From Danxiaibacter flavus (GTDB lineage: Bacteria > Bacteroidota > Bacteroidia > Chitinophagales > Chitinophagaceae): DNA of 64,000 nucleotides. The stretch spans positions 512,367-576,366 of the forward strand of contig NZ_JAULBC010000005.1 of assembly GCF_041060425.1 (NCBI RefSeq). The letters run 5' to 3'. The notes beneath the pieces are model-generated. The model made no database searches and was not told where the DNA came from. It worked only from the letters and a program-made list of their open reading frames with translations. The position numbers were made by a program, and so were the translations under genes. Positions 36,701-45,789 of this stretch are shown here, piece by piece (positions within the stretch are counted from its first letter, which is position 1; each line of letters begins with the position of its first letter).

Positions 36701-39700
36701 CGATCATGGCACCGTATGACTACGATTTGAACACTCGCTATTCAAATGGTACAATTGGCGCAAAGGAATATGTAAAGTCTGCTTACACGCTTACTGCAGC
36801 TTCTTTTGTTGTAACCAACATGAGCAAAAAGGCTAATCGCATTGAGTACACTAGCGACAATGTCTCTTACAATATTCCTTCACTGGATCCTTTGGTGTTT
36901 GCAAACTTGTTTGCACCGCTAATCAAGGATTACAAATGGGAGATCACTGGAGGTGACTATTCAAACACGCAGTATGCGGGCAATTTTGGACTATTCTTCG
37001 AATTAGAGCAGACTTACAACGTAAAGCTCACGATAACAAAGAATGACAATAGCACGCTTGTAATAAATAAGCCAGGATTCTTTGTGGTGTCCAAACCAAG
37101 ACCTATACCTGAGTTTAAGATTTCTAAATACAGGATATTTAAAGGCGACAAGGTTGATTTTATCAATGAAAGCCAGTTTGGCGCAACCTATGAGTGGACG
37201 ATCACCAATAGTGCTACTACTGTTTCAGAAACTATTACAACAGAAAACATTTCTCAAAAGCAATTCGATACCGTTGGTGTTTTTGATGTAAAGCTGAAGG
37301 TGACAAACACCATAGATAACGACACGAAAGAATACAAGCGTACGTTACACGTGAACGATGAATTTGCTCTTCCTTACCAGATTTACGATACAGAGCGCGC
37401 AATATACTACTCTGATGAGCAGATCAATGTATCTCAGTACACACGGTTCAAGAAGAAAACTGATGTTCACCGTTGGTTTATTCATAATTCGAATACCGGT
37501 GACCTTGTATATACCAACCCGCAGAAATCTCCGACAATTCCTGCTGGTCGCATTCCTGCAGGCGACTATGATATCCTGTTCGTTATTTACAACAAGAACG
37601 GTTCTGTACTGAATTGGCGAAGACGCGCGTTCTGTGTGCTTCCCATCGCCAGCACAGCACCAAAGTTCAATAAGGTCTGCACTATTACTGATCGCTTTGT
37701 GGATCCTATCTCCGGAAATAGTTATGATGGTGTGAGAGTTGACGGGACAAACGACAACATTGCTCCTGGAACAATCATCGTGCTTACCGGTGAAGCAAGG
37801 CGTGTTGAACTTACTTACCTGAAAGGAACGGCAGAGGCACCTATTGTGATCGTTCCGGGACAGGATGAATTTGAGATCAAGATGAACAGCTTCAACGGGT
37901 TCCACATGGTCGGATGTGAGCACGTTGTAATTGCTGGCCAGTTAAATCCATCCCGCCAAAAATTAGGCTTCAATGTTCATAATGACACAACGGGCATTCC
38001 TGTTCATGCATCCAGCTCTTGTGTAAACGGAGAATATTTAAGTACCTACATGCGCGTAATGGGTTGCGAATTGTGGAACTCTGGTTTTACAGCCATGCGC
38101 ATGAAAACGGAGCCTTATGGTGAGTCTCCACAATATTGGCGTGGTACCGGGTTTATTCAAATGGATACCCTTCTTCATGATAATGAAGTGCATGACACAG
38201 GTGGAGAAGGAATGTACCTCGGTGGAACGACGGCAGACGAAGCAACATCATACTACCAACCATCTGTTCCGGACATCAATGGCAATGTTGTAACTAAATG
38301 TTTCTGGACGCCATTGTTTAACACTAAAGTTTGGCGAAACAATGTGTATGCAACCGGATGGGACGGAATTCAATGCGGCAATTGCTTTAGAGGTGCAGAA
38401 GTTCACGATAACGTTGTTTTGAATACCGGTGTAGCGCAGGTAGCAAACCAAGGATCCGGCTTTAGTATCAACAATGGCTTCCAGGGAGACATCTATTACA
38501 ACATCGTTGATAACAACATTATCATGCAGCCGGGTAAAGGGCTGACCAGGGTATTTGCAAATTCCATTGTTCGTAATGGTGGTAATGACTCTATATACAT
38601 CATCAATGACGGTCATGTCGCTGATTGGAATTTTGATAAAACTCCGACCAATGGACCTTACGGTGGCCAGTGGGATGGTGTGACGTACTATGATGGTAGC
38701 GCTACACAACTGGAGTTCTATGCTAACTCGATGATGACAAACAGAATGGCATTTTATTTTTTGAGTAAGATGCCAAGCAATATCATGCCTTCTATCAAAG
38801 TTTACGGCAACCTGGTAATTTACTCAATCGTCTCATATAACAATTTCGATCCGTTAAGGTCTCCGCAAGCACCCGCAGATATGCCACAGCGCAAGTTGGT
38901 ATATACTGCTTCTGAAACCGGTGGCTTTATATCCGATAATGTTAAATCCTTCCAAAACGTGGTTCGTCGATTCGATGACATTGACGACCTGCAGCTGAGT
39001 AATATCGTGAAGGTCGATACTTCAATATCTCCCGGATCAACAGCACTTTGGAAAGAGTTTCCGGATCCTGTTTTCGCTGACATGATATCCCGATCTAACT
39101 ACCTGGGTAAACTGTTCAGTGCGGAAGGTTTGCATAATAGCAATGCTGCAGGTTTTGTCACCATCGGTGCGAACACACTGCCGGCTTATACAGGTGGCGC
39201 ATACAATCCAAAGTATTACAACTTTATGGGCGGCAATACCGCTGAGAATAACGCCTATACGGGTCCTGCAGACACGATAACCATCGATTACGAGGCAAAT
39301 GTCTTGGTGGTCCATGATGGCGTAACTGCAGGCGGCAAAAGGACCGTAAAACAGGGAGCCACAGGATTTTTTATGATCGGGACAAAGAAGTATGTCGTTG
39401 ACAAAGGATCCTTTGTTAATATCATTGAAACCGGTGGCGGAGGCGGAGGAACTACTCCAACTGCCTCCGGAGCTGTTCAGAATTTCAATGTAGTAGCAAA
39501 CACCAATCAAAATGCAGTTAACTGGGGTGCGCCTGCAAGCAACGGCGGATCTGCTATTACATCCTACAAGCTTTATCGTGGCACCGCGTCTGGATCTCTT
39601 ACTTTATTCAAAACGTTGAGCTCGAGTCAGCTCAACTATATTGATACCGAAGTAACCAACGGTACAAAGTATTATTATCAGGTTACCGCTGTGAATGGTG

Positions 39701-41265
39701 TAGGAGAATCAATCCGTTCATTAGAGAAGAGTGGAATGCCCCTTGCTGCGAGCAACGATGCTGAGTTTGTAACAGTATCGGGATGGGACGACGCCTATCC
39801 TACACAAATGGGATGGCTGTATAAACCAGCGGGATACAATAACGGTAACACCAATAAATATCCGCTGATCATCTTCCTGCATGGATCCGGGGAGATTGCC
39901 AACTCTTTAACGGCTGCTCCGGGAGGCATTACCAAGCTCGCAAGTCAAGGTTTGCCTTTGCTACTTAAAAACGGACAGGTGATGAACTCGCTTGTATTCT
40001 GCCCACAGATCCTTAATTCAGATTTCAGGAATGACAGGCCGAATAAGGCACTGAATTTCATGATTGCAAATTGCCGTGTCGATACAAATAAAGTGTACCT
40101 CGTAGGTCTAAGCTTAGGCGCTCAGGGCGTATGGTATGCAAGGACACAGACACCTCAAATTTTCGCTGCAGCCATCATCGCAAGTGGTGCGGGCAGTCAG
40201 ACCAATACAACCGGGTATAATGCCGCTAAAAAAGTAAATGCTTTGTGGGTTGGCGGAGATAATGACACCACTCAGCCATTCTACAGCTCTGGTGTTACCA
40301 CAACACCTGTTGCTCTGCAGACCGGCATGAACACTTACGGACCTGCTCCGGATGTGCCAGATCAGATGATCGTTATTAAAGGAGGTACTCATAGCGCGAG
40401 TGTTTGGAATGATCACATGTTTGATAAGTCAAAAGCTGGTTTTGATTTCGAACAATGGCTACTTCGTTTCTCACTGGTACCAGAAGACGCAGCTACAAAT
40501 TTTGTAACATGGATAGAAGGCTTGGTATCTGCCGGCAAATGGGATAACGTTCTCTTCAGTGTATCCGACGCGCAGGCCTTCATTACAAGGCTTACAGATG
40601 GCACCGTAAAGACCAATCTGCAGGCCAGGTTAAACGCAGTAACAACGGCGCTGGATGGAAGAGGCAAACGCTTTGTGATCGATCTTGGTGCAGCATCCGG
40701 AAACTACAACTATTTAGCTTCAGGCGCAGCGGCTGCTTCAGTTAGTTCTCTTAAAGATCAAACTAACACTGCAAGCAGCTACGGATTGCAGGTTATAACA
40801 GCTGGTACCACTGGCACGACTGAGTTCACCACGTCAAACTACTTTCCAACAAAATGCTTTGGCTTTACATCACCTGTAATGCGAAATGGTTTTGTCGTAA
40901 ATGGATCCGGTGGCCAGTATAAGATAACAGGCCTCAATCCTGCGAAGACTTATCGAATGCTATTCCTTGGAGGTATTGATAAGACCGACGCGGCCAATCC
41001 TGCAGAGCTTACGATCACAATAGGTGTTACCTCGAAGTACAAGTTCACTCCTGGAAACAATCGCGATTTTATTGAGTTCTCCGGGTTGACAGGGCTAAGT
41101 GAGTTAACGTTCAAAGCACAGAGCTCTCCGAACCTGGCAAACAGTGGATCCGTAACAAAACTGGAGAATGGCGCCATCCAGACAGCAACAAGCAATATAT
41201 CCTCTTTCAAGTCATGCGATACATACTTGAACGCAGTAATTCTTATAGAAACGACAACTATTTAA
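33709..41265 (+). CDS. Giant tail-spike-like protein: beta-helices, PKD, FN3 and esterase
   Basis: This is a 2518-residue protein. Residues ~1-470 are a parallel beta-helix rich in short N/C/T turns. A PKD-type domain lies at ~474-560 (WLWNFGDGTTSTSQNP). A second beta-helix covers ~565-1090, a second PKD-like domain ~1127-1215, and a third beta-helix ~1250-1850. A glycine linker (~1908) leads to an FN3 domain (~1918-2012). An alpha/beta-hydrolase follows (~2016-2265) with nucleophile Ser2135 in GLSLG, Asp2184 or Asp2186 in GGDNDTT and His2228 in GGTHS. The last ~200 residues are an Ig-like or binding module. It probably binds and deacylates a cell-surface polysaccharide. Confidence 0.85.
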   Translation: MAITNQQTGSTYTTLLDALNALPATFDKDYSILVAQDVNLGSAALTLPVKTSGSYKLTITFDVATRKIYTDNTQTSTLIVGNINNFVLDKCIVSNPNYGSTSARAILINGSCNSIKLSNVKFDGCAYGVGNSSSFAGIVSTLTLDNCMFQNCSQGATYIGAGTITNGDYTQPSSAYNYTNCTFTKCIGQDVNAKSFIPGTSNNTNVQFVAVKCYNLTVQDCQVLTSSNKGFDFEHCQNLTIQRNYVTDTAWVNANNNPIIINNVLGLRFERNLVADNNNTANAVQVNYNKTTYFNSNTIDTASGKPLNSTNFLDWKELCNNIFWSRGSYVQLVNSTAGLNFNTEFQLAKNNYYRCDGNVNSVNVQVGTTTPGANVTIKSNGDATIATYQGNGYELGSFFVGSGAATGDKAEIFNKGTVSTKPKFMVLVTATASVFQKGDATKGGAKDVRGWNIQAGTPDIGAYDNSATDPTATHNPPQISLSVNRPAGIKSDSTFNFSAAVNFLDTGATASAWLWNFGDGTTSTSQNPSKQYTSLPSSGNTFTVVCTLTDSNGMTDTKTLSVNVYNDGVEIIGGNANGEVYTGSAALMNAATRVFKSSPTGSLTPLTGNISIAIKTTTVQDYFYYSNGDAGNYRVTIYTDLTFTGGQKCWVRSLTSENGVWMQGRTNINWVGLKFTTATGLGGVRCTNGKSNVFIQCDFTDSQYGVYMTGADGYDFYDCTFTRTKVSKMYMNACSNITFVRCNLTYDGTDTESTYTGTRQQLTIGNCSNIRFLKCTISGNGNWDCFIKGNQLRDLIFDGCFIEKFNQQVFWFINGPAGEFNAQRVTIRNNIFKNSMVVAGRGSAAIFDLTDCYYFDIANNTIFEDRAGTAGLRFFNVTGTSAMIHYFNNLLYVKDSNPTAGGAECNIFRIVTTGNTSDQPTFVADHNYYMFQDGARTKIKWGNVNNVSYRNLDNAVGAGLEAANSVQYANDVAATNLIDTTTMEPVAGSPLIGFGTDAIMAPYDYDLNTRYSNGTIGAKEYVKSAYTLTAASFVVTNMSKKANRIEYTSDNVSYNIPSLDPLVFANLFAPLIKDYKWEITGGDYSNTQYAGNFGLFFELEQTYNVKLTITKNDNSTLVINKPGFFVVSKPRPIPEFKISKYRIFKGDKVDFINESQFGATYEWTITNSATTVSETITTENISQKQFDTVGVFDVKLKVTNTIDNDTKEYKRTLHVNDEFALPYQIYDTERAIYYSDEQINVSQYTRFKKKTDVHRWFIHNSNTGDLVYTNPQKSPTIPAGRIPAGDYDILFVIYNKNGSVLNWRRRAFCVLPIASTAPKFNKVCTITDRFVDPISGNSYDGVRVDGTNDNIAPGTIIVLTGEARRVELTYLKGTAEAPIVIVPGQDEFEIKMNSFNGFHMVGCEHVVIAGQLNPSRQKLGFNVHNDTTGIPVHASSSCVNGEYLSTYMRVMGCELWNSGFTAMRMKTEPYGESPQYWRGTGFIQMDTLLHDNEVHDTGGEGMYLGGTTADEATSYYQPSVPDINGNVVTKCFWTPLFNTKVWRNNVYATGWDGIQCGNCFRGAEVHDNVVLNTGVAQVANQGSGFSINNGFQGDIYYNIVDNNIIMQPGKGLTRVFANSIVRNGGNDSIYIINDGHVADWNFDKTPTNGPYGGQWDGVTYYDGSATQLEFYANSMMTNRMAFYFLSKMPSNIMPSIKVYGNLVIYSIVSYNNFDPLRSPQAPADMPQRKLVYTASETGGFISDNVKSFQNVVRRFDDIDDLQLSNIVKVDTSISPGSTALWKEFPDPVFADMISRSNYLGKLFSAEGLHNSNAAGFVTIGANTLPAYTGGAYNPKYYNFMGGNTAENNAYTGPADTITIDYEANVLVVHDGVTAGGKRTVKQGATGFFMIGTKKYVVDKGSFVNIIETGGGGGGTTPTASGAVQNFNVVANTNQNAVNWGAPASNGGSAITSYKLYRGTASGSLTLFKTLSSSQLNYIDTEVTNGTKYYYQVTAVNGVGESIRSLEKSGMPLAASNDAEFVTVSGWDDAYPTQMGWLYKPAGYNNGNTNKYPLIIFLHGSGEIANSLTAAPGGITKLASQGLPLLLKNGQVMNSLVFCPQILNSDFRNDRPNKALNFMIANCRVDTNKVYLVGLSLGAQGVWYARTQTPQIFAAAIIASGAGSQTNTTGYNAAKKVNALWVGGDNDTTQPFYSSGVTTTPVALQTGMNTYGPAPDVPDQMIVIKGGTHSASVWNDHMFDKSKAGFDFEQWLLRFSLVPEDAATNFVTWIEGLVSAGKWDNVLFSVSDAQAFITRLTDGTVKTNLQARLNAVTTALDGRGKRFVIDLGAASGNYNYLASGAAAASVSSLKDQTNTASSYGLQVITAGTTGTTEFTTSNYFPTKCFGFTSPVMRNGFVVNGSGGQYKITGLNPAKTYRMLFLGGIDKTDAANPAELTITIGVTSKYKFTPGNNRDFIEFSGLTGLSELTFKAQSSPNLANSGSVTKLENGAIQTATSNISSFKSCDTYLNAVILIETTTI

Positions 41266-41266
41266 A

Positions 41267-41560
41267 ATGTTTAGAGCAAACAATCTTCCGGAATATATCG
41301 AGGTCGACGGACCGGCCACCGGCGAAATCACTTTTGAGGATTTTAAGGCGACGGTGTGGGAGTACCAGCTGGCCAGTCTCGCGCGCACGGATCCTGGTCA
41401 TCGTGTGATCATAAAAGAGCTGGTCGTGATCGGTGATCCAGCACAGGAAAACATATTTGAGGTTGGTCCTAACAGTGATCACAGCCGAATCATATTGATC
41501 GACTGCGAACTGAGAAACATTACGCTGATCACCCCGGAACCAACAACACCTTCTTATTAA
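41267..41560 (+). CDS. Small protein after the spike
   Basis: This 97-residue beta-rich protein starts one base after the spike stop. Its C-terminus ends in a threonine/proline stretch (ITPEPTTPSY). It could be a spike-associated chaperone or a minor tail protein. No family recognised. Confidence 0.5.
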   Translation: MFRANNLPEYIEVDGPATGEITFEDFKATVWEYQLASLARTDPGHRVIIKELVVIGDPAQENIFEVGPNSDHSRIILIDCELRNITLITPEPTTPSY

Positions 41561-41571
41561 AACTTACTGAA

Positions 41572-41802
41572 ATGGCAGACGAAACACAATTTAAAAGTTT
41601 GACACCGGAGGAACTGTCAACATTCATCGGCAGAGATCGCTGGATAGTGATCAACAAGGTTACAAGACAACCAATAGTTTGTGATGGTCAGACGCCAGGC
41701 GGACAACCGCAGGCACTTGCTACGAATGTTAACAACACTTTTACCAGCTCGGATGGCAAGACGGTTGTAATCGAAAATGGTGTAGTTAAATCTATCACTT
41801 AA
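41572..41802 (+). CDS. Small phage protein
   Basis: This 76-residue protein has an N-terminal helix and a Gly/Gln-rich turn (DGQTPGGQPQALATN), followed by a beta-hairpin with VVIENGVVKSIT. Tightly spaced between the spike and lysis genes. Function unknown; possibly a minor virion component. Confidence 0.5.
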   Translation: MADETQFKSLTPEELSTFIGRDRWIVINKVTRQPIVCDGQTPGGQPQALATNVNNTFTSSDGKTVVIENGVVKSIT

Positions 41803-41816
41803 TAAAATCCAATACA

Positions 41817-42104
41817 ATGACACTACTTGACGCCAATGACAGCAACTTCTTATCGAACGTAGGCGAAAAGCTCACTGTGATCGGAGCTCTCGCATTCTTC
41901 CTCTATTACTTCATGAAAGAATTGAAAGAGGTCCGCGTTCAGATGGATACGCTCAGAAAGGAGTATGAAGCAAAGCACGATGTAATGTTCGAAAGAGTCG
42001 TGGAATGTGAGAAAAAGAGTACCGAGGCTTTGAACAAATGCAGCGACAGCAATGATCGTCTTGCGGAAGCTGTTGATTCTTTAAAAGAAAAATTAAACGT
42101 ATGA
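41817..42104 (+). CDS. Holin-like protein with one membrane segment and coiled coil
   Basis: This 95-residue protein has a hydrophobic segment at residues ~17-33 (KLTVIGALAFFLYYFMKE) and then a long charged helix to the end. One-TM proteins of this build are found as holins or holin partners next to phage endolysins. It overlaps the spanin-like gene by 4 bp and is two genes from the endolysin, so it is the best holin candidate. Confidence 0.6.
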   Translation: MTLLDANDSNFLSNVGEKLTVIGALAFFLYYFMKELKEVRVQMDTLRKEYEAKHDVMFERVVECEKKSTEALNKCSDSNDRLAEAVDSLKEKLNV

Positions 42105-42784
42105 ACCAGCAAACCCAGCGCTTAGGCATTGTAGCCCTGCTGATCCTCTGTTTGGTTTTATCGCTACAAACCTGCTTTAAAAAAGTGCAACAGGTTAGCG
42201 ATCTGAAAGATGTTGTAAATGCCAGCCAGGACACCGTCAAAAAATGGAAGGATAAAGCAGGCAATGAACATGCTCAAAAAGTATTGGTAACCGCTGATGT
42301 CTCACTTTTAAAAGCGGTTTACCAAAAGCAGATCGATAGCATTACCGACCTGCTTAATATCAAGCAGAGCCAGCTCGAAGCGTACACAGGCGTGTCTTTA
42401 AAAAACTCTGGATCCATCAGGCCAAAAGTAGACACTATTACCCTGGTCGATTCAAGTAAGGAGTATCAAATAAGCTATTCTGATCGATGGCTTTCACTTA
42501 GTGGCAAGCTTGGTAAGGATCCGCTGATCAATTACGCATTCACCGACTCGCTGACCGTAACGGTTTATCATAAACGCAAAAATTTGTTCTCGCGATCGCA
42601 GACTTACATAGATGTAGTGAGTCTTAATCCTAATGTCACAGTTACCGGCCTGACTGGCTTCCGGATTCCGGTTAAGAAGCCCGGGCGTTTCGGCGTGGGT
42701 CCATATTTCGGTTATGGCTATAGCGATGGTAAATGGCAGCCATCTGCAGGCATTTCAATTCAATATTCACTTATAAGATTCTAA
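42101..42784 (+). CDS. Spanin-like (Rz-type) protein
   Basis: This 227-residue protein has an N-terminal signal anchor (LGIVALLILCLVLSLQTC), a coiled-coil stretch in the periplasmic part (VNASQDTVKKWKDKAG...LLNIKQSQLEAY) and a C-terminal beta region with GVGPYFGYGYSDG and a final aromatic strand ending in F. That end resembles an outer-membrane strand. One protein reaching from inner to outer membrane would act like a spanin in the last step of lysis. The cysteine in the signal region could also be a lipid site. Confidence 0.55.
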   Translation: MNQQTQRLGIVALLILCLVLSLQTCFKKVQQVSDLKDVVNASQDTVKKWKDKAGNEHAQKVLVTADVSLLKAVYQKQIDSITDLLNIKQSQLEAYTGVSLKNSGSIRPKVDTITLVDSSKEYQISYSDRWLSLSGKLGKDPLINYAFTDSLTVTVYHKRKNLFSRSQTYIDVVSLNPNVTVTGLTGFRIPVKKPGRFGVGPYFGYGYSDGKWQPSAGISIQYSLIRF

Positions 42785-42785
42785 T

Positions 42786-43430
42786 ATGAGTAAAATAACT
42801 ACAAATAACTTAATCACAGGTGAAATACTTAATAAAATCTGCGCGCAAATAAGTGCAGCAAGGGCGTCACAAATCGCTGATGTCATTAACCAAGTGTTTC
42901 CCACATACGGTATGACAGATCCGCGGGTAATGCAGGCTGCTATCGCTCAGATTGCTCATGAGAGCGGAGAGTTTTCAATTAAAAGCGAGAACATGAACTA
43001 TACCACTCCGGAAAGGATAATGGCTGTCTGGCCGAGTCGGTTTAAAACTGTAGCCGATGCAAAGCCATACATAAAAAATGCACAAGCTTTAGCCAATAGG
43101 GTTTATGGTGGGAGGATGGGGAATAACCAGCCTAATGACGGATACAGCTTCCGCGGCGGCGGCTTCATGCAATTAACCGGCCGGGAAAGTTATGAGAAAT
43201 ATGCCCGCTACAAAGGCCTATCTGTCGAGCAGATTCACGAGCAAATAAAAACTTCTGATTTCTTTGCAATGGATAGTGCGTGCTGGGAATTCTCGATTGA
43301 CAAGGCTCTAATTGACGAAGCCATGACCGGCAATTTCTTAACTATCACGAAACGGATTAATGGTGGATTAATTGGTTGGAATGAGCGTCAAAAATATTTC
43401 GACCGAGCAAAACAGTTTATTTCTCACTAG
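42786..43430 (+). CDS. Endolysin, glycoside hydrolase family 19
   Basis: This 214-residue protein shows the GH19 chitinase-type lysozyme signature: AQIAHESGEFS with the catalytic glutamate in HESGEF near residue 59, then NYTTPERIMAVWPSRF, and NDGYSFRGGGFMQLTGRESYEKYA. It cleaves the glycan strands of peptidoglycan. No signal peptide, so it relies on the holin. Its stop overlaps the convergent protease gene by 14 bp. Confidence 0.9.
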   Translation: MSKITTNNLITGEILNKICAQISAARASQIADVINQVFPTYGMTDPRVMQAAIAQIAHESGEFSIKSENMNYTTPERIMAVWPSRFKTVADAKPYIKNAQALANRVYGGRMGNNQPNDGYSFRGGGFMQLTGRESYEKYARYKGLSVEQIHEQIKTSDFFAMDSACWEFSIDKALIDEAMTGNFLTITKRINGGLIGWNERQKYFDRAKQFISH

Positions 43431-44367
43431 TCATCTCTTCAATCTTTTTTATAAGAGCATCTGCCTTTGTTACATAAGCGCAATTATAAGCATCATCTGT
43501 ACCAGATTGAATACCGATAAGTTTGATCCGTTTGGACTTGGATTCATCAATTGCGAAAATTGGTGCCCCAGACATTCCTGGTATGACCTTTGGACTCAAT
43601 CTTATATAAAGCGAATCTAAATTTCGAGCTTTATAGTAAGGGTTATAAAGACCTGTATCTGCAAAATTACCCTCATATTTCTTTGACTTTACTTGGTCGT
43701 TATAGGCGGTAAGAGTGGGATAGTACCAAGCTTCTGAGACAGGAAAACCGTAGGCAAAAAACGAGAGATTCTCGGACCGTTTCCTACGCTTTTTTATTAA
43801 GAGATCTTCCCACTTCAAAAAATTTATTTTTGCGTCCAGGAATAGGTCAGATACATCGATCACGTAAACATCTGGATATTCAGGAAAGGGATTCTCAGAA
43901 GATTCCTTTTGTAATTTTTTAATGTAATAAGGCAGTTGTTGAAATCGAAGATTACCAAGTGTGTCAGAATATCTGACCAGCCAATAGTCGATATTTGTGG
44001 GAACTGTTTTTAACGTATATACATCACGCGTTGTAATAACGTGATATGCACTTACCAAAAATAATTTAGATCCTTTTTTCACGAAAAAACATGTAGCATA
44101 ATTACCTGCATTCGTAAGATCGCTTGCAGATCTTGCAAATAATAGGCTGGGATTCACAGCGCTACCAACCAATAAATAGCTATACTTTTGGTAATCGTTT
44201 TCCGGTAGTTGTGCGCATAGATCTAAAGATCCTAATGTCAAGCATATCACCGAAGACAGCAAAAAGCATTTAATTGAATCAGGAATTTTACGTTCTAAAT
44301 TTCGGGCTTGTGAGTATAACGGGTTTTTCTTGCAAGAGCCATGAGTACGTACAGAGTTAAAGGGCAT
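43417..44367 (-). CDS. Secreted trypsin-like serine protease (first of two)
   Basis: I chose the ATG at 44367 (316 residues); an open frame to 44469 would leave only four bases before the divergent dam gene. A hydrophobic export signal (IKCFLLSSVICLTLGSLDLC) lies ~30 residues in. The catalytic triad is recognisable: His in VSAYHVI, Asp in PDVYVIDVSD and Ser in IPGMSGAPIF. It is on the opposite strand to the lysis genes, so it is probably not a late gene but one expressed in the lysogen. A second protease of the same class lies at 47315. Role unknown; exclusion or defence are possible. Confidence 0.75.
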   Translation of the reverse strand: MPFNSVRTHGSCKKNPLYSQARNLERKIPDSIKCFLLSSVICLTLGSLDLCAQLPENDYQKYSYLLVGSAVNPSLLFARSASDLTNAGNYATCFFVKKGSKLFLVSAYHVITTRDVYTLKTVPTNIDYWLVRYSDTLGNLRFQQLPYYIKKLQKESSENPFPEYPDVYVIDVSDLFLDAKINFLKWEDLLIKKRRKRSENLSFFAYGFPVSEAWYYPTLTAYNDQVKSKKYEGNFADTGLYNPYYKARNLDSLYIRLSPKVIPGMSGAPIFAIDESKSKRIKLIGIQSGTDDAYNCAYVTKADALIKKIEEMTSEK

Positions 44368-44473
44368 AATACGAGAATTTGAAAACAAATTAGTTTTTTT
44401 TCTTTTTGCCTCAAAATTTATAAGAACGTTTAGAAAATATTTCACAGTTGGGGAAATAAGCAACTCCAATTGT

Positions 44474-45280
44474 ATGAGAAAACAATCTATATTAAGAACA
44501 CCGTTGAGTTACTACGGCGGCAAACAGAAGTTAATTAAGTACCTGGTCAAATTTACTCCAGAGCACAATCTTTACGCAGAACCATTCCTCGGTGGTGGAG
44601 CTCACTTTTTTGCAAAAGCCCCAAGCGAGATAGAGGTGATTAACGACACCAATGCCGAGTTGGTCAATTTTTATCGGGTCTGTAAAAACAGGTTTCATGA
44701 TCTGCAGGCGCTTGTAAGAGTAACCTTACATTCCAGGAAGGACCATGATGACGCGTGGGTGATCTACAACAAACCACATCTTTTCGATGAGGTCCGGAGA
44801 TCCTGGGCTGTTTGGGTATTATGCACGCAGAGCTTTTCAGCCATGATGGATGGTAGTTGGGGCTACGATAAAACGGACAACACCACAACTAAGAAGATCT
44901 CCAACAAGCGTGATCAGTTTATTGAAGACATAGCATTTCGACTTCAAAATGCCCAGATTGAGTGTGCAGATGCCCTTTACATTATTCGTAGCCGGGATAG
45001 CGAAAAATCATTCTTTTATTGTGATCCTCCGTACTATAATTCTGATTGTGGTCATTACGATGGCTACAGTGAAGAAGACTTTGAACAGTTACTGAAGTGC
45101 CTATCGAAGATAAAAGGCAAATTCCTTTTAAGCAGCTATCCATCTGATATACTAAAAACGTATAGCAGCTCCTATGGATGGCATATGTTTTCCGTTGAGC
45201 AAAATGTAAGTGTAAATTCAAAAAGCGGCTATCTGAAAAGAAAGGTGGAAGTACTGACAGCAAATTTTCCGTTGAAATAA
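44474..45280 (+). CDS. dam: DNA adenine methyltransferase (Dam, D12 class)
   Basis: This 268-residue protein has the SAM-binding motif FLGGGAHF (residues ~38-45), preceded by YYGGKQKL, and the catalytic motif DPPYYNSD near residue 190, typical of class D12 N6-adenine methylases. No restriction enzyme gene is next to it, so it is an orphan phage methylase that may protect phage DNA from host restriction or regulate transcription. It diverges from the trypsin-like protease gene. Confidence 0.9.
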   Translation: MRKQSILRTPLSYYGGKQKLIKYLVKFTPEHNLYAEPFLGGGAHFFAKAPSEIEVINDTNAELVNFYRVCKNRFHDLQALVRVTLHSRKDHDDAWVIYNKPHLFDEVRRSWAVWVLCTQSFSAMMDGSWGYDKTDNTTTKKISNKRDQFIEDIAFRLQNAQIECADALYIIRSRDSEKSFFYCDPPYYNSDCGHYDGYSEEDFEQLLKCLSKIKGKFLLSSYPSDILKTYSSSYGWHMFSVEQNVSVNSKSGYLKRKVEVLTANFPLK

Positions 45281-45285
45281 AAATA

Positions 45286-45408
45286 GCCCGGACTGTTTCA
45301 TGTGACGCCAATCGACACAAAACCACGTTCCCGTGTGTCCGGGCCGTATTCTTGAGGAAATAAGCCTGGTTACGGGGAACATGGTTAACAAATATGTGTC
45401 GATTGGCG
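45286..45408 (+). repeat. Overlapping inverted repeats, candidate structured RNA
   Basis: Two perfect inverted repeats interlock. GCCCGGAC (45286-45293) pairs with GTCCGGGC (45337-45344), while CGCCAATCGACACA (45306-45319) pairs with TGTGTCGATTGGCG (45395-45408). The order A-B-A'-B' allows a pseudoknot or two alternative folds. The second pair extends with a further imperfect match, AACCACGTTCCC (45321-45332) against GGGAACATGGTT. It begins six bases after the dam stop, so it could end or regulate that transcript. Confidence 0.55.
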
Positions 45409-45789
45409 GCGGCGAAGATAATGCATTTGAAAATTATCGAGCTGACCCTGAGGAACCAGGCGATTACATAGATCAAACGCCAATTCATCACACATTTTTG
45501 CTCAGGTGGAAGTTGCCTATCCTTTCATCTCGCTGACTTTTGGTTTATAGATAGAAAGGTTTGGCTTAGCTAGACAGATCTTTATAAGACGCTCTTCATT
45601 CACAATTTTATTTTGTCTTAACTAGCGCAGAAATATTGCAGCTTTATAATTTTCATTTAAGGAACATACCAACAGCATGTTCTCTTTTTGGTTTAAAATT
45701 ATTTTAAACATGAAAGTTGGCATCAAAAATGAGAGTATAAGCTTGGCTGAAATTTTTAAATTGTAGTCAGATTGTAAGTAACCTCACAA

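Noticed and set aside
37345..37923. 192-codon minus-strand frame in the spike gene
   Set aside because: It is a shadow of the well-supported plus-strand coding frame; the low-complexity beta-helix codons leave long open antisense frames.
43430..44473. Start of the trypsin-like protease at 44469
   Set aside because: It would leave four bases between two divergent start codons, with no room for promoters; the ATG at 44367 is more plausible.
45333..45536. 67-codon frame after dam
   Set aside because: Its first part lies across the interlocking inverted repeats, and it has no start signal or family-like pattern. A small acidic protein cannot be excluded.
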